Assembly: GCF_947495825.1 (NCBI RefSeq)
Contig: NZ_CANMAH010000002.1
Span: 295,567-359,566, forward strand
Origin: an uncultured Psychrobacter sp.
Lineage (GTDB): Bacteria; Pseudomonadota; Gammaproteobacteria; Pseudomonadales; Moraxellaceae
Direction: 5' to 3'
DNA: 64,000 nt
Notes under the pieces: generated by a model
Seen by the model: only the letters and a program-made list of their open reading frames with translations
Databases searched by the model: none
What the model was told of the DNA's origin: nothing
Shown here: one piece after another, positions 1 through 9,926 of the stretch
Layout: every line of letters begins with the position of its first letter
Position numbering within the stretch: the stretch's first letter is position 1
Made by a program: the position numbers and the translations under genes

Positions 1-110
1 TCTATTAGTGCTTGCCAAAAAGCAAATGACATAAAAGGCGTATCAGGCAACTGCCAATTGACTTGACTCTGCCAGCTTGTATCCTTAAGTAGTGCATACT
101 GTAAATTCAT
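1..110 (-). CDS. Partial CDS, N-terminus of a possible DUF482/GNAT-fold protein
   Basis: Thirty-six codons are open from an ATG at 110 down to the left edge of the window, so only the N-terminus is visible. The segment PFMSFAFWQALI resembles the start of the DUF482 (peptidogalycan biosynthesis, GNAT-fold) family, where a pattern like PFLSHAFL-ALE sits close to the N-terminus. This family match is an inference from about a dozen residues and could be wrong. The gene reads away from the isocitrate dehydrogenase gene, so the space between them is a divergent promoter region. No strong Shine-Dalgarno is visible upstream of the ATG. Confidence 0.45.
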   Translation of the reverse strand, partial: MNLQYALLKDTSWQSQVNWQLPDTPFMSFAFWQALI

Positions 111-881
111 AATTCTCACACTGTTTTTTCTTTATGGTTTAGCGTATCAAACGTCAATTTTTTTGCTGTCACAATTTGCAAAAGACACGGTTGAAGTGAG
201 CAATAACGTTTAAAATCTTTGATATATCTGTTTGTTAAGCACAAAAAAGTCATCTACAACGATGCAGATGACGTTACTTGTTATATTATATGTTTATACT
301 CGTATTAGGGCGCATTGAACGTTTGGCCATGGTCCTATTAGCCCACTAGCACAGGTTTTTACGCTATTGATCAGTTTTATAAATTATAATAAAGGAGCTG
401 CAACCAAATAACAGCAGCAAAAAAATGATAATTGCATGGAAAAGATGATATCAGTGTCGATGACTGGTAGAATAAAGCTGTTATTAGATTAATATAATTT
501 AGATACATAGGATATGAGCAAAAACAGTACACTTAGTTCATTATATGAGATTGACATTGAGCGAATTTGTAGTGGATTAGCTATAATATGCGCTCAATCA
601 GTTACTTTTGGATAACTATCATTAGATGATTTAAATGAAAGCAAAAAGTAACTTTTTAAAAATGGTTTAGAAATGGTTCCTTAAGAGCGACCTTTTTAAA
701 TGTTGTTTTATCGAATGTAGATGAACGTTATTAGTAGAAATTTTGAAGCAGGCTCAAATTTTGGGTCTGCATGATGTACTTGATATAGCCATATAGTTCG
801 TTATCGCTTAGTATGATTTGACATTAATAATCATATTTGAGCCTTATTATTAACTACCGACTAAAGGATTACTTTACTAAA
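111..881. other. Divergent intergenic region
   Basis: This AT-rich stretch separates the left-edge gene from the monomeric isocitrate dehydrogenase gene. I see no convincing ORF, tRNA or terminator in it. A TTGACA hexamer at 818-823 is a possible -35 element for the downstream gene, but a -10 at normal spacing is not clear. Its length leaves room for regulation of both genes. Confidence 0.4.
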
Positions 882-3101
882 ATGTCAAAAATTATTTATA
901 CAAAAACTGATGAAGCCCCAGCGCTGGCGACTCTGTCGTTCTTACCTATTGTTGAAGCCTTTACGCAGACGGCAGGGATTGCTGTTGAGACCAGTGATAT
1001 CTCTGTTGCCGCCCGAGTCTTGGCTGAATTTCCTGAATACTTAAATGAAGAACAACGCGTTCCTGACAATCTAGCTGAGCTTGGTCGTCTAACGCAAGAA
1101 CCTGACACCAATATCATCAAACTACCTAACATCAGTGCTTCTGTGCAACAGCTCAAAGCTGTGATTAAAGAGCTACAAGGCAAAGGTTATGCGATACCTG
1201 ATTTTCCAGAAGATCCACAGACTGATGAAGAAAAAGAGCTGCGTAAGCGTTTTGGTAAAGTGCTAGGTAGTGCGGTAAACCCTGTATTACGTGAAGGTAA
1301 CTCAGATCGCCGTGCACCAAAGGCCGTCAAAAACTATGCTCGCAAACATCCACACTCTATGGGTGAATGGAAGCAATGGTCAAGCACGCACGTATCACAC
1401 ATGCATGGCGGTGACTTTTATGATGGTGAGCAGTCTATAACATTGGATAAAGCTCGTACCGTCCGTATGGAGTTGTTGCTCGATGATGGCACCAAAAAGG
1501 TCTTAAAGCCTGAGATTGCGTTACAAGACAAAGAAGTCATCGATTTGATGGTTATGAGTAAAGACGCTTTGCTAGAATTTTATGAGCGTGAGATGGAAGA
1601 CTGCCGCGAAGCAGGTATTTTGTTTTCCTTGCATGTAAAAGCGACCATGATGAAGGTGTCGCACCCTATCGTCTTTGGTCATGCGGTTAGAATCTACTAT
1701 AAAGAAGCGTTCGAAAAACATGGCGCTTGTTTTGATGAGTTAGGCATCAACGTCAACAACGGCATGGCTGATCTATACGACAAAATCTCAGTATTACCAG
1801 CATCAAAGCGTGAAGAGATTGAGCAAGATCTACATGCTTGTCAAGAGCATCGCCCGCGTCTGGCTATGGTCGACTCTGCAAAAGGTATTACCAACTTCCA
1901 TTCTCCAAGCGACATTATCGTAGATGCTTCTATGCCTGCTATGATTCGTAATGGCGGTAAAATGTGGGGCGCCGATGGCAAATTATATGACTGTAAAGCC
2001 GTTATGCCTGAGTCTACGTTCGCCCGTATTTATCAAGAAATGATTAATTTCTGCAAATGGCATGGCAACTTTGATCCAACTACGATGGGTACTGTGCCTA
2101 ACGTAGGTCTTATGGCACAAAAAGCCGAAGAATATGGCTCGCATGATAAGACTTTTGAATCTAGCGATACCGGTATGGCACGTATTGTCGATGTTGACAC
2201 CGATGAAGTATTGCTCGAAAAAGACGTCAAAAAGGGTGATATCTGGCGCATGTGTCAAACCAAAGATTTACCGATCCAAGATTGGGTAAAACTTGCTGTA
2301 CGCCGCGCACGTGAATCAAATACACCTGTTATCTTTTGGTTAGACCCATATCGTCCACATGAAAATGAGTTAATCAAAAAGGTTAAAACCTACCTAAAAG
2401 ATCATGACACTGATGGTCTCCACATTGAGATCATGTCACAAGTTCGTGCGATGCGCTATACCCTAGAGCGTGTGGCTCGCGGTCTTGATACCATTTCTGC
2501 GACTGGTAATATCTTACGTGATTATCTCACGGACTTATTCCCTATCTTAGAATTGGGTACGAGCGCAAAAATGCTCTCAGTTGTACCTTTAATGAAAGGT
2601 GGCGGTTTGTTTGAAACTGGTGCAGGTGGTTCAGCACCTAAGCATGTCGAGCAGCTGGTAGAAGAAAACCATCTACGTTGGGATTCTTTGGGTGAGTTCT
2701 TAGCCTTGACTGAATCTTTGGAGCATTTGGCCAAAAACGATGACAATGCTAAAGCACAGGTATTGGCAGATACGCTTGATAAAGCGACAGAAAAACTGCT
2801 ATTGAATGACAAATCACCATCACGCAAAACAGGTGAGTTAGATAACCGTGGTAGTCACTTCTATCTGGCTATGTACTGGGCTGAAGAGCTTGCGGCACAA
2901 GAACAAGACAGCGAGCTAAAAGAGAAATTCTCTAAACTTGCTCAAAGTCTTGAGAGCCAAGAAGAAACTATCGTTAAAGAGTTTAATGAAGCTCAAGGTA
3001 AATCTGTAGATATCGATGGCTACTACTTTGCTGACGAAGAGCTGGCTAAGCAAGCAATGCGTCCAAGTAAAACGTTCAATGAGACTATAGCCTCACTATA
3101 G
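882..3101 (+). CDS. icd2: Monomeric NADP-dependent isocitrate dehydrogenase (IDH-II type)
   Basis: The product oxidatively decarboxylates isocitrate to 2-oxoglutarate with NADP+ in the TCA cycle. Translation from the ATG at 882 gives 739 residues starting [17 protein letters not shown], the characteristic start of the monomeric IDH family (about 740 residues). A longer reading from 837 adds 15 residues without family support. AAGGA at 864-868 lies 13 bases before this ATG, slightly far. Family-like blocks are seen throughout, including [35 protein letters not shown] and [10 protein letters not shown]. Monomeric IDHs are unrelated in sequence to the dimeric enzyme encoded in the opposite direction at 4065-5324. 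In cold-adapted Colwellia the monomeric form is the cold-active isozyme, and a similar division of labour here is an inference. A strong terminator follows the stop codon. Confidence 0.95.
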   Translation: MSKIIYTKTDEAPALATLSFLPIVEAFTQTAGIAVETSDISVAARVLAEFPEYLNEEQRVPDNLAELGRLTQEPDTNIIKLPNISASVQQLKAVIKELQGKGYAIPDFPEDPQTDEEKELRKRFGKVLGSAVNPVLREGNSDRRAPKAVKNYARKHPHSMGEWKQWSSTHVSHMHGGDFYDGEQSITLDKARTVRMELLLDDGTKKVLKPEIALQDKEVIDLMVMSKDALLEFYEREMEDCREAGILFSLHVKATMMKVSHPIVFGHAVRIYYKEAFEKHGACFDELGINVNNGMADLYDKISVLPASKREEIEQDLHACQEHRPRLAMVDSAKGITNFHSPSDIIVDASMPAMIRNGGKMWGADGKLYDCKAVMPESTFARIYQEMINFCKWHGNFDPTTMGTVPNVGLMAQKAEEYGSHDKTFESSDTGMARIVDVDTDEVLLEKDVKKGDIWRMCQTKDLPIQDWVKLAVRRARESNTPVIFWLDPYRPHENELIKKVKTYLKDHDTDGLHIEIMSQVRAMRYTLERVARGLDTISATGNILRDYLTDLFPILELGTSAKMLSVVPLMKGGGLFETGAGGSAPKHVEQLVEENHLRWDSLGEFLALTESLEHLAKNDDNAKAQVLADTLDKATEKLLLNDKSPSRKTGELDNRGSHFYLAMYWAEELAAQEQDSELKEKFSKLAQSLESQEETIVKEFNEAQGKSVDIDGYYFADEELAKQAMRPSKTFNETIASL

Positions 3102-3133
3102 TTTTACTTGCATAACTGAGCTTTAAATCAAGG

Positions 3134-3168
3134 CACCCCAATGGTTGATTAACCATTGGGGTGTTTTT
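3134..3168 (+). terminator. Rho-independent terminator of the monomeric icd gene
   Basis: A perfect 13-bp inverted repeat (3134-3146 with 3151-3163) has a 4-base GATT loop and is followed by five T. It lies 33 bases after the stop codon. Confidence 0.93.
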
Positions 3169-3311
3169 ACGGGTATAAAGTATTCAAGATAGATGATCTA
3201 TAACAACGTACTTTACAAAAGAATCCTTTTCGCATTGCCACACAACCATTAATGTTAAAACTTCTCTTAAACTATTGATAAGTTTCATATTGAACACGTG
3301 GATAAAACGCT

Positions 3312-3845
3312 ATGATGTCAAAAAAAATAACAACAGCTAGAGGTATTCTTTTTATTTTTGTCCTCGTCGGTGGTCTATGGTACTCACTAACTCGCTTTTT
3401 ACCTGACAACATTTGGCGAGATATATTTACCATTGGTCTTGCCTTCCCGTTTTGCGGGGTTTTTATGTGGTCGCTGTTTAGCACTTTACAGCGCATTTAT
3501 GGAAATGATGGCAACTTGTGGAAAGAGCTTGGGATGACCTCTCTTAACGTGTTTTTATTTTTGCTCATATTTTCGGCAATTTACTATGAGGTTGGCATTA
3601 TGGATACCACTCTCGATGGTAATCCAATTACGCAAGATTTTTGGGCGTGTTGTTATTATTCGATCATTACTTTTACTTCTACAGGCTATGGTGACTTTCG
3701 GCCGCAAGGAATCGCCCGAGTATTAGCAAGCCTACATGCATTGATCGGCTATTTAGTACTAGGTTTAATGGCCTCAACCAGTATGTCAGTTGTTCAATGG
3801 ACAGCGAAGGGTAGCGGTAAACATCGTGGGGCAAATGACAGCTAA
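3312..3845 (+). CDS. Small two-pore-helix-type potassium channel protein (Ion_trans_2)
   Basis: The 177-residue product contains the K+ selectivity filter TSTGYGDF at residues 122-129. A pore helix precedes it (about 108-121) and a hydrophobic segment follows it (about 136-156). Three more hydrophobic stretches lie upstream, at about 11-29, 38-58 and 77-95, so this is a filter-containing channel with an extra N-terminal membrane segment rather than a bare two-TM channel. No cytosolic RCK/TrkA-N domain is attached, so no ligand gating is apparent. The expected role is K+ or cation flux across the inner membrane. Two in-frame ATGs (3312 and 3315) are both possible starts and no clear Shine-Dalgarno is seen. 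It is a single gene between the two icd genes, with no obvious functional link to them. Confidence 0.8.
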   Translation: MMSKKITTARGILFIFVLVGGLWYSLTRFLPDNIWRDIFTIGLAFPFCGVFMWSLFSTLQRIYGNDGNLWKELGMTSLNVFLFLLIFSAIYYEVGIMDTTLDGNPITQDFWACCYYSIITFTSTGYGDFRPQGIARVLASLHALIGYLVLGLMASTSMSVVQWTAKGSGKHRGANDS

Positions 3846-3993
3846 CTAAAATCGAAGTGTAGATAAGCAGAGCCATATTATGACAAATTGAGCTTTTAAA
3901 GCCTGTAAGAAGTACAAAAATAGGGATTATGCAACTTAGAAACGCTCTTCTTTTAAGGTTTATCTTCTTTACTAAGCATTACAGATACATGGT

Positions 3994-4029
3994 CGACATT
4001 GAGCAGATAGTTTTTTTCGCTTAATGTCG
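3994..4029. repeat. Hairpin-forming inverted repeat downstream of the dimeric icd gene
   Basis: CGACATTGAGC (3994-4004) pairs with GCTTAATGTCG (4019-4029) with one G-T wobble. The loop is T-rich. There is no T run after the stem on either strand, so it is not a canonical terminator, though it could protect or end the icd transcript on the minus strand. Confidence 0.4.
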
Positions 4030-4064
4030 ATTATGCGTCTGTAGCATTTTTCTTAATTAGTTTA

Positions 4065-5324
4065 TTAAACATCCATATGCTTGATGACTGCTGTACCGAA
4101 CTCCGAGGTACTAAGTAAGGTAGCCTTTGGCATCAAGCGCTCAAAATCATAAGTCACTGTCTTATTCGCAATCGCGCCTTTTATACCTTCAATAATCAGG
4201 TCTGCTGCTTCAACCCAGCCCATATCACGTAACATCATCTCAGCAGACAGTATCAACGATCCTGGATTTACCGTATTTTGACCAGCATACTTAGGTGCCG
4301 TACCATGAGTAGCCTCATAAACAGAGACAGCGCCACCTTTGTTCGCGCCTGGTGCGATACCAATACCACCAACTTCTGCAGCCAATGCATCTGAGATGTA
4401 GTCCCCATTTAAGTTTAGGGTCGCAACCACAGAGTAGTCGGCAGGACGCATTAGTATCTGCTGCAAAAACGCATCAGCGATGACGTCTTTAATGATAATC
4501 TCGTTACCTGTTTTAGGGTTCTGCATCGTCATCCAAGGACCACCATCTAACAACTCAGCACCAAAACGCTCTGCAGCTAACTCATAGCCCCATTCTTTAA
4601 ATGCACCTTCAGTAAACTTCATAATATTGCCTTTATGCACTAAGGTTACATTTGGCAAGTCATTATCGATAGCATGCTGGATGGCTTTGCGCACTAGGCG
4701 CTGCGTGCCTTCTTTTGATACGGGTTTTATACCGATACCGCAGTTTTCGGGGAAGCGTATTTTATCGACACCCATCTCATTTTGTAAAAAATCGATGACC
4801 TTTTTAGCATCCTCGCTGCCTGCTTTCCATTCGATACCAGCGTAGATGTCTTCTGAGTTTTCACGGAAGATGACCATATTGGTCAGTTCAGGATGTTGGA
4901 CTGGGCTTGGTACACCTTCAAACCAACGTACTGGACGCTGACAAACATACAAGTCGAGCTCTTGACGCACTGCGACATTTAGTGAACGAAAGCCGCCACC
5001 AACTGGTGTGGTCAGCGGCCCTTTGATGCTGATAACATAGTCCTTTAATATCTCTAGTGTCTCGCTTGGTAGGTAGTCACCTTCATAAATTTTGGCAGCT
5101 TTTTCACCAAGGTAGGCCTCCATCCAGATGATTGATTTTTTGCCATGATAAGCTTTATCTACAGCAGCATTGACCACTTTTATCATGACAGGTGTGATAT
5201 CTATACCGATACCATCACCTTCAACGAATGGAATAATGGGATTATTAGGAACATTTAACGATAAGTCAGCATTGACGGTCACTTTTTCACCGTCTCTTGG
5301 TACGATAACCTTTCTATAAGACAT
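4065..5324 (-). CDS. icd: Dimeric NADP-dependent isocitrate dehydrogenase (IDH-I, Icd type)
   Basis: The 419-residue protein aligns along its length with E. coli Icd (416 residues) and converts isocitrate to 2-oxoglutarate with NADP+. NADP specificity is supported by Lys345-Tyr346 in the [12 protein letters not shown] block and by Tyr392 and Arg396 in [10 protein letters not shown], which correspond to E. coli K344, Y345, Y391 and R395. Ser114 in [12 protein letters not shown] corresponds to the E. coli Ser113 phosphorylated by AceK; no aceK is visible in the window. AAGGAG lies 9 bases upstream of the ATG. The gene converges on the monomeric icd gene across the channel gene, so the genome encodes two unrelated enzymes for the same reaction within 4.5 kb. 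Confidence 0.97.
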   Translation of the reverse strand: MSYRKVIVPRDGEKVTVNADLSLNVPNNPIIPFVEGDGIGIDITPVMIKVVNAAVDKAYHGKKSIIWMEAYLGEKAAKIYEGDYLPSETLEILKDYVISIKGPLTTPVGGGFRSLNVAVRQELDLYVCQRPVRWFEGVPSPVQHPELTNMVIFRENSEDIYAGIEWKAGSEDAKKVIDFLQNEMGVDKIRFPENCGIGIKPVSKEGTQRLVRKAIQHAIDNDLPNVTLVHKGNIMKFTEGAFKEWGYELAAERFGAELLDGGPWMTMQNPKTGNEIIIKDVIADAFLQQILMRPADYSVVATLNLNGDYISDALAAEVGGIGIAPGANKGGAVSVYEATHGTAPKYAGQNTVNPGSLILSAEMMLRDMGWVEAADLIIEGIKGAIANKTVTYDFERLMPKATLLSTSEFGTAVIKHMDV

Positions 5325-5710
5325 AAATAAAACTCCTTGATTATATGTTATGGTTCGCAGGCATACTTAGCGCTCTGCTATAGATACTTCAATTACCAGT
5401 ACTACAAAAACCTTTATTCCATCATGGTTTTATAATTGCGGTTATTTAGCATGATGTTTATTTAGTACACTATCTACTCAATAATGCTGTTGTTATATCT
5501 GACAATGTTAGATGGTTAGATGCTTATTGGCTTGGATATTTATGAGCGATCACTATTCTTGGTCAGCATGAGTAGATGCTAGTGCCTACTTTAACATCTA
5601 TTGTCAGATGATTTGGTTTCAAAATGTCAGACGATGATATGTGATTCAACTTCTCTTTTTTATGTTAGCAAACCTATTAACTTCTTCTTTTGTTTGGATG
5701 TATTTACCCT
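5325..5710. other. Divergent promoter region between icd and rluE
   Basis: This 386-base AT-rich stretch holds the start signals for icd (minus) and rluE (plus). A weak pair resembling TTGAAG and TAAGTA with 17-base spacing can be read on the minus strand toward icd, but I do not rank it as a firm promoter. No RNA gene or further ORF is supported. Confidence 0.35.
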
Positions 5711-6325
5711 ATGTCGACATCAAGCCTTATTTTATTTAACAAACCTTACGGGGTACAAAGTCAGTTTCGTGACGATAGTAACAATGACCATACTACTTTA
5801 TCTGAATTTTTCACTGATAAGTCTTTGAGAGTGGCTGGACGTTTGGATGCAACGTCAGAAGGGTTACTTATTTTGACAAGTGATGGACGGATAAACAAAG
5901 CCATCACGCATCCACCAAAGGCCAATAAAGGGCATAAACAAGGCAAGACTTACCTAGTACAGGTTGAGGGTAACCCAGCCCCTGAGCAACTACGTCAACT
6001 TGAAAAGGGTGTAGTTTTAAAAGACGGTAAGACGCTGCCTGCTAGCGTCAAATACCTAAACGAAGATGAGTTACCGATGCCTCTTTGGCCGCGTAACCCG
6101 CCCATACGTGAACGTAAAAGCGTGCCAGACTCGTGGCTGATGCTAACCATCTACGAAGGAAAAAATCGGCAAGTACGTCGTATGACAGCACATGTCGGTT
6201 TGCCTTGCCTGCGCTTAATCAGATGGTCAGTTGCTGGGTTTGAATTGGGCGATTTGGGTGTTGGTGAGTTTGTACGTATTCACTTAAATAAAGAGCGTTG
6301 TCAGCAGTTGGGTATCATGAAGTAA
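5711..6325 (+). CDS. rluE: 23S rRNA pseudouridine synthase, RluE type (RsuA family)
   Basis: The product isomerises a uridine to pseudouridine in 23S rRNA (U2457 in E. coli). Starting at the ATG at 5711 gives 204 residues beginning MSTSSLILFNKPYGV, which matches how compact RluE proteins begin, directly with the catalytic fold and without an S4 domain. A start at 5690 would add seven residues with no family support. The catalytic aspartate lies in GRLDATSEGLL (Asp46), and the C-terminal family block YEGKNRQVRRMTAHVGLPCLRL is intact. It is a single gene, divergent from icd. Confidence 0.92.
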   Translation: MSTSSLILFNKPYGVQSQFRDDSNNDHTTLSEFFTDKSLRVAGRLDATSEGLLILTSDGRINKAITHPPKANKGHKQGKTYLVQVEGNPAPEQLRQLEKGVVLKDGKTLPASVKYLNEDELPMPLWPRNPPIRERKSVPDSWLMLTIYEGKNRQVRRMTAHVGLPCLRLIRWSVAGFELGDLGVGEFVRIHLNKERCQQLGIMK

Positions 6326-6493
6326 CTCAATAAAGATTAAAGCAAATTTGGTGATGATATTTGAAACGTTAGCGTCTCGAATTAGCAAGATTAACCTGCT
6401 AATATTCATTATTTGTTGTGTTTTAGCCATCTAGTTTGTCAATTTATTATTCTATTTGACTATTGATTGGCTTATTTATGTTAAGGACATATT

Positions 6494-7303
6494 ATGGCCG
6501 CTTGTTATCGTTACCCTCTTTCTGCTCTAGCTATTAGTGTTGCAGCGCTACTTTTTCTTAATGCTTGCCAGCCGGTCACCGAAAGCCCAGAAAGCACAGC
6601 CCTCCAAAACGATGAGACGACGACCATAGAAGAGGTAATAGCGCCCTCAACCAATACACAGGCGTCTGAGGTAGATGAAGCGCTTGATTCGCATACAGAC
6701 CATGATATGCCAAATACAGCGATAAGCGCTGATGATAGACAAGTAAGCGACGTGCTCAAAGATTACACCAAATCGATGACTAGAATGCACGATGAGATGA
6801 TGATCGGTATGAATTACAATGATCCAGATACCGCTTTCGCTAAGGGTATGCTTGGGCATCATCGCGGTGCATTAGATATGGCAAAAACTCAGCTCAAATA
6901 CGGCACCGATGAAACTATGCGTAAGCTTGCACAAGAAATTATCGACTCGCAGCAAATCGAGATTGATATCCTAAACAAGTGGCTTGCTAGTCATCCCGAT
7001 GCTGCTAAACCAAAGCCTGATACTCAAGCTATGCAGCGTGCATACGCTGAAGGTATGGTTACTATGCATGATGAGATGACACTTGGCATCGCAGACCCAG
7101 TGCCTGATATGGCGTTCGCTCGCGGTATGCTGCCACACCATATAGGTGCAGTAGATATGGCGATGGTTCAGATGGAGTATGGTAAGGATACAGAGATGCG
7201 TAAGCTTGCACAGCAAATCATTGATACACAGCAGCGCGAGATTGAGCTTATGCAAGATTGGATTGCTCTACAAGAGATCGATAATAATGAGCTTAATCAA
7301 TAG
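6494..7303 (+). CDS. Lipoprotein with two tandem DUF305 domains
   Basis: The 269-residue product starts with a lipoprotein signal peptide (hydrophobic residues 8-22, lipobox LNAC with Cys25) and an acidic Ser/Thr-rich linker to about residue 85. Two near-copies of a DUF305 four-helix unit follow, at about 96-166 and 189-260. Each copy has an MHDEM...GM segment, a GML-HH-GA-DMA segment and an MRKLAQ-IID-QQ-EI segment. DUF305 proteins belong to the ferritin-like group, and some are linked to copper or other metal handling. The Met/His-rich motifs fit metal binding, but the substrate is not shown by the sequence. AAGGA precedes the ATG and a terminator follows the gene. Confidence 0.88.
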   Translation: MAACYRYPLSALAISVAALLFLNACQPVTESPESTALQNDETTTIEEVIAPSTNTQASEVDEALDSHTDHDMPNTAISADDRQVSDVLKDYTKSMTRMHDEMMIGMNYNDPDTAFAKGMLGHHRGALDMAKTQLKYGTDETMRKLAQEIIDSQQIEIDILNKWLASHPDAAKPKPDTQAMQRAYAEGMVTMHDEMTLGIADPVPDMAFARGMLPHHIGAVDMAMVQMEYGKDTEMRKLAQQIIDTQQREIELMQDWIALQEIDNNELNQ

Positions 7304-7346
7304 CCGTCGCCAGCACTACGACTAGACTTTTATATATTCTCATATA

Positions 7347-7385
7347 AACCCCGTGTTAAGAATAACCGCTTAGCAAGGGGTTTTT
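7347..7385 (+). terminator. Rho-independent terminator after the DUF305 gene
   Basis: AACCCC..TTAAG pairs with CTTAGC..GGGGTT over a 14-bp imperfect stem (one mismatch, one wobble) followed by five T. It is 44 bases after the stop. Confidence 0.8.
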
Positions 7386-7423
7386 ATAGTGCTACATGGT
7401 TGATAGTTATTATCTAAACGCTA

Positions 7424-7471
7424 CGATATTGATAGGCTTGTTCTTGATGATATTGATAGGCTTATTTTTGA
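7424..7471. repeat. Short tandem duplication at the 3' end of the M61 peptidase gene
   Basis: Two adjacent 24-base copies share the core GATATTGATAGGCTT and differ at a few bases. The second copy covers the stop codon of the M61 gene, and the first lies just beyond it. Confidence 0.7.
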
Positions 7472-9465
7472 TAACGCTTCATGCCATCAAGCCACGCTTG
7501 CCAAGCCAGAACGGCCTGCTGACTCGCATCGTCCTGCTCTTGGGAGCTCTCTGTTTTCGCCAAACGCAAATTTACCTTATGTGGAAACGCTTTTTCTACT
7601 GTATCTTGCGCTTGCATGGCTACGCTAGGCAATACGCTGACACATACTAACTCATCACGGCGGAATAAATAGCAAGTAATCTTGTGCTGAGCATTACTTA
7701 AGGCGGTTAGTTGTTTATTATCAGCCTTAATACCATCAATAGCGATAATAACGTCATGAGCCGATATCCCAGCTTTTGCTGCTACGCTACCGCGTTTTAC
7801 TCGATTGACTTTAAGACCTGCTGGTGTCTCGGTGCAACGTATGCCCCAAGGTATCTTTTTATCAGCCGTCTCTTTGACATCTTCATGAATGGTAATACCG
7901 TTTTTCGTCAGTAAGCGCTCAAGGGGTAGCTCCTCCACCCCATTGACATAACGTTGCTCAAAGTCTTCCCAATCGGCTATCGGCATAAACTGACTGATCA
8001 CTGTACCTATATCAGCACTACTGATACCAATACGCTTGTTGTCGTTTTGCTTTGCTTGCGTATAAAAGGCTTTTACCACATCGAATAGGCGATAGCGACC
8101 AGCGCTTTTTTGCTGTAGCGTCAAGTCTAAGCAAAGAGCGACCAATGCCCCTTTATTATAATAACTGATCCCTGCGTTGCCAGTGTTCTCATCGCTACGA
8201 TAAAGCTTAATCCATGCATCAAAACTGGATTCTGCGACACTTTGATGAGTGCGACCATCGGTTTGGTAATATCTATTAATTTGTTCAGCCAACAGTTTTA
8301 GATAACTGGCTTTATCAATCACGCCTGAGGCTTGCAGCATAAAATCATCAATATAAGAGGTAAAGCCTTCAAACACCCAAAGTAGTGGCGTAAACGCTTC
8401 CTTACGCAGATCTACGTCTAGCATGACATCTGGACGTACAGTCTTGACCCACCACGAATGAAAGTACTCATGACTACATAGACCCAAGAAGCGCTGATAG
8501 TCGCTACTTGGTATCTTAGGCTCATCAATGCTTGGTAAATCGCGGCGCGGGGTGATCAGGCTGGTAGAGTTGATATGCTCAAGACCGCCATAATCTTGAC
8601 CACTGGCATAAGTCATAAAGGTATAGTCGTCGAATGGCGCATCACCCAGCCAACTGACATACGCCTGACAAATCTGGGTCACATCTTGCTGCAAGCGTCC
8701 CATGTTGGCATTGTGTTTGCCAGAGATAAAAAATCGATGACTCAATGCTTGTTGCATCTTGTCTTGAACGATAAAATTAAATGACGTTTGGGCGGCAATC
8801 TCAAAAGGATGATCTATCAGCTCATAGTAACTGTCTGCTTGTAAACTATAGCTATGCTTACCATGACCGTCCTGCGAATCAACAGATAGATGCGTGGCCT
8901 CAAGACCGCATGCCAATGTAATATCACCATCATCATTAGTCGCCAGATTCTGCTCTGCCAAAAATGTGGCTGGTACGATAAGGCTTACTTGTACCGGTTT
9001 TTTCTCTTGCCCTTCTACAGCTAAGGCAAGCGACGTAAAATTTCCGTACAAACGCTGCTGATCGACATAGGCAGTGCGCACTGATAAGTCGTAACAATAA
9101 ACTTCATAATGGACGCTTAGTAGCTGCCCAGCTTCAACCTGTGGCAGTTGCCACGTATTTTTATCAATCTTTTGAGCGCGTTGTTTAAAAGAGCTGTCAT
9201 CACTATGTTCTTTACCCTCTTCACTCTCTATTCGGTAATAAACTGCCGTAATGTTGCGAGCAAACTCACGCATCAAATAACTGCCTGGTATCCATGCGGG
9301 CAGCCATAAGCGCGGCGATGCCGTATCTGCCGTAAAGTTCAGAGTAACATCGACTAAATGCTCAAAAAAGCGGTCAAAATCGAGCTGATAACTAATATCA
9401 GCGATAAGTTTCGGTGCAGACTCATGACTTGATGAGCTGTCTTTGGATACGGATAGTGTTGTCAT
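7462..9465 (-). CDS. M61 family metallopeptidase with C-terminal PDZ domain (glycyl aminopeptidase-like)
   Basis: The 667-residue product matches the bacterial M61 family. An N-terminal beta-rich domain includes LWLPAWIPGSYLMREFARNI at about 53-72. The thermolysin-like catalytic domain has the zinc motif HEYFH (332-336), and the third ligand is likely Glu366 in FEGFTSYIDD. A PDZ domain follows at about residues 545-625. Known bacterial relatives are aminopeptidases preferring N-terminal glycine or alanine; the substrate here is not readable. There is no signal peptide, so a cytoplasmic location is suggested. No strong ribosome-binding site is seen before the ATG. The DUF305 gene upstream on the other strand converges with it. 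Confidence 0.92.
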   Translation of the reverse strand: MTTLSVSKDSSSSHESAPKLIADISYQLDFDRFFEHLVDVTLNFTADTASPRLWLPAWIPGSYLMREFARNITAVYYRIESEEGKEHSDDSSFKQRAQKIDKNTWQLPQVEAGQLLSVHYEVYCYDLSVRTAYVDQQRLYGNFTSLALAVEGQEKKPVQVSLIVPATFLAEQNLATNDDGDITLACGLEATHLSVDSQDGHGKHSYSLQADSYYELIDHPFEIAAQTSFNFIVQDKMQQALSHRFFISGKHNANMGRLQQDVTQICQAYVSWLGDAPFDDYTFMTYASGQDYGGLEHINSTSLITPRRDLPSIDEPKIPSSDYQRFLGLCSHEYFHSWWVKTVRPDVMLDVDLRKEAFTPLLWVFEGFTSYIDDFMLQASGVIDKASYLKLLAEQINRYYQTDGRTHQSVAESSFDAWIKLYRSDENTGNAGISYYNKGALVALCLDLTLQQKSAGRYRLFDVVKAFYTQAKQNDNKRIGISSADIGTVISQFMPIADWEDFEQRYVNGVEELPLERLLTKNGITIHEDVKETADKKIPWGIRCTETPAGLKVNRVKRGSVAAKAGISAHDVIIAIDGIKADNKQLTALSNAQHKITCYLFRRDELVCVSVLPSVAMQAQDTVEKAFPHKVNLRLAKTESSQEQDDASQQAVLAWQAWLDGMKRYQK

Positions 9466-9926
9466 ATTAAATACTTATTATAGTGTTTAACTTATGGTAG
9501 AAGCCTCAAGTCCAAAACGCAACCAATAAACAACGAGTAATATAGTCGATATCCTCTAAAATAAATACAAAGTTACGGTGATAAGCTTTTTAATGCCTCT
9601 AACTGGCAAAGCATATAGTAAGCGAGGCAGGTTTGTGCCGGTAACGCATTAATTTGACTATATGGGCTCGCTTTTAAACTGCCTATAAATAACCTATATA
9701 ATGAAATTTGAATTAATTTCACTAATATTGGCATTTTTTATGTTTTTTGCCTTGAAAGTTATTATTACCATCTCAATTAAAGATGCTAACTGCTAAAGTT
9801 ACTTTTATAAATTGAAATAAACTGATGATAATTGACTAATGATTTGGCTTTTGGCTTACTGATTGGCTTTTTTAGGTTTATTACAACCGCATTTAATTTT
9901 TTACATAGATATATTTAGGATAACTT
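9466..9926. other. Divergent intergenic region, M61 peptidase / FKBP
   Basis: This AT-rich 461-base stretch contains the start regions of both neighbours. It includes a run of similar TTTGGCTT and GATTGGCTT words at about 9840-9870. No gene, terminator or convincing promoter pair is seen. Confidence 0.35.

Noticed and set aside
5601..5828. 75-codon reading overlapping the start of rluE
   Set aside because: A different frame over a clear pseudouridine synthase gene, so a shadow.
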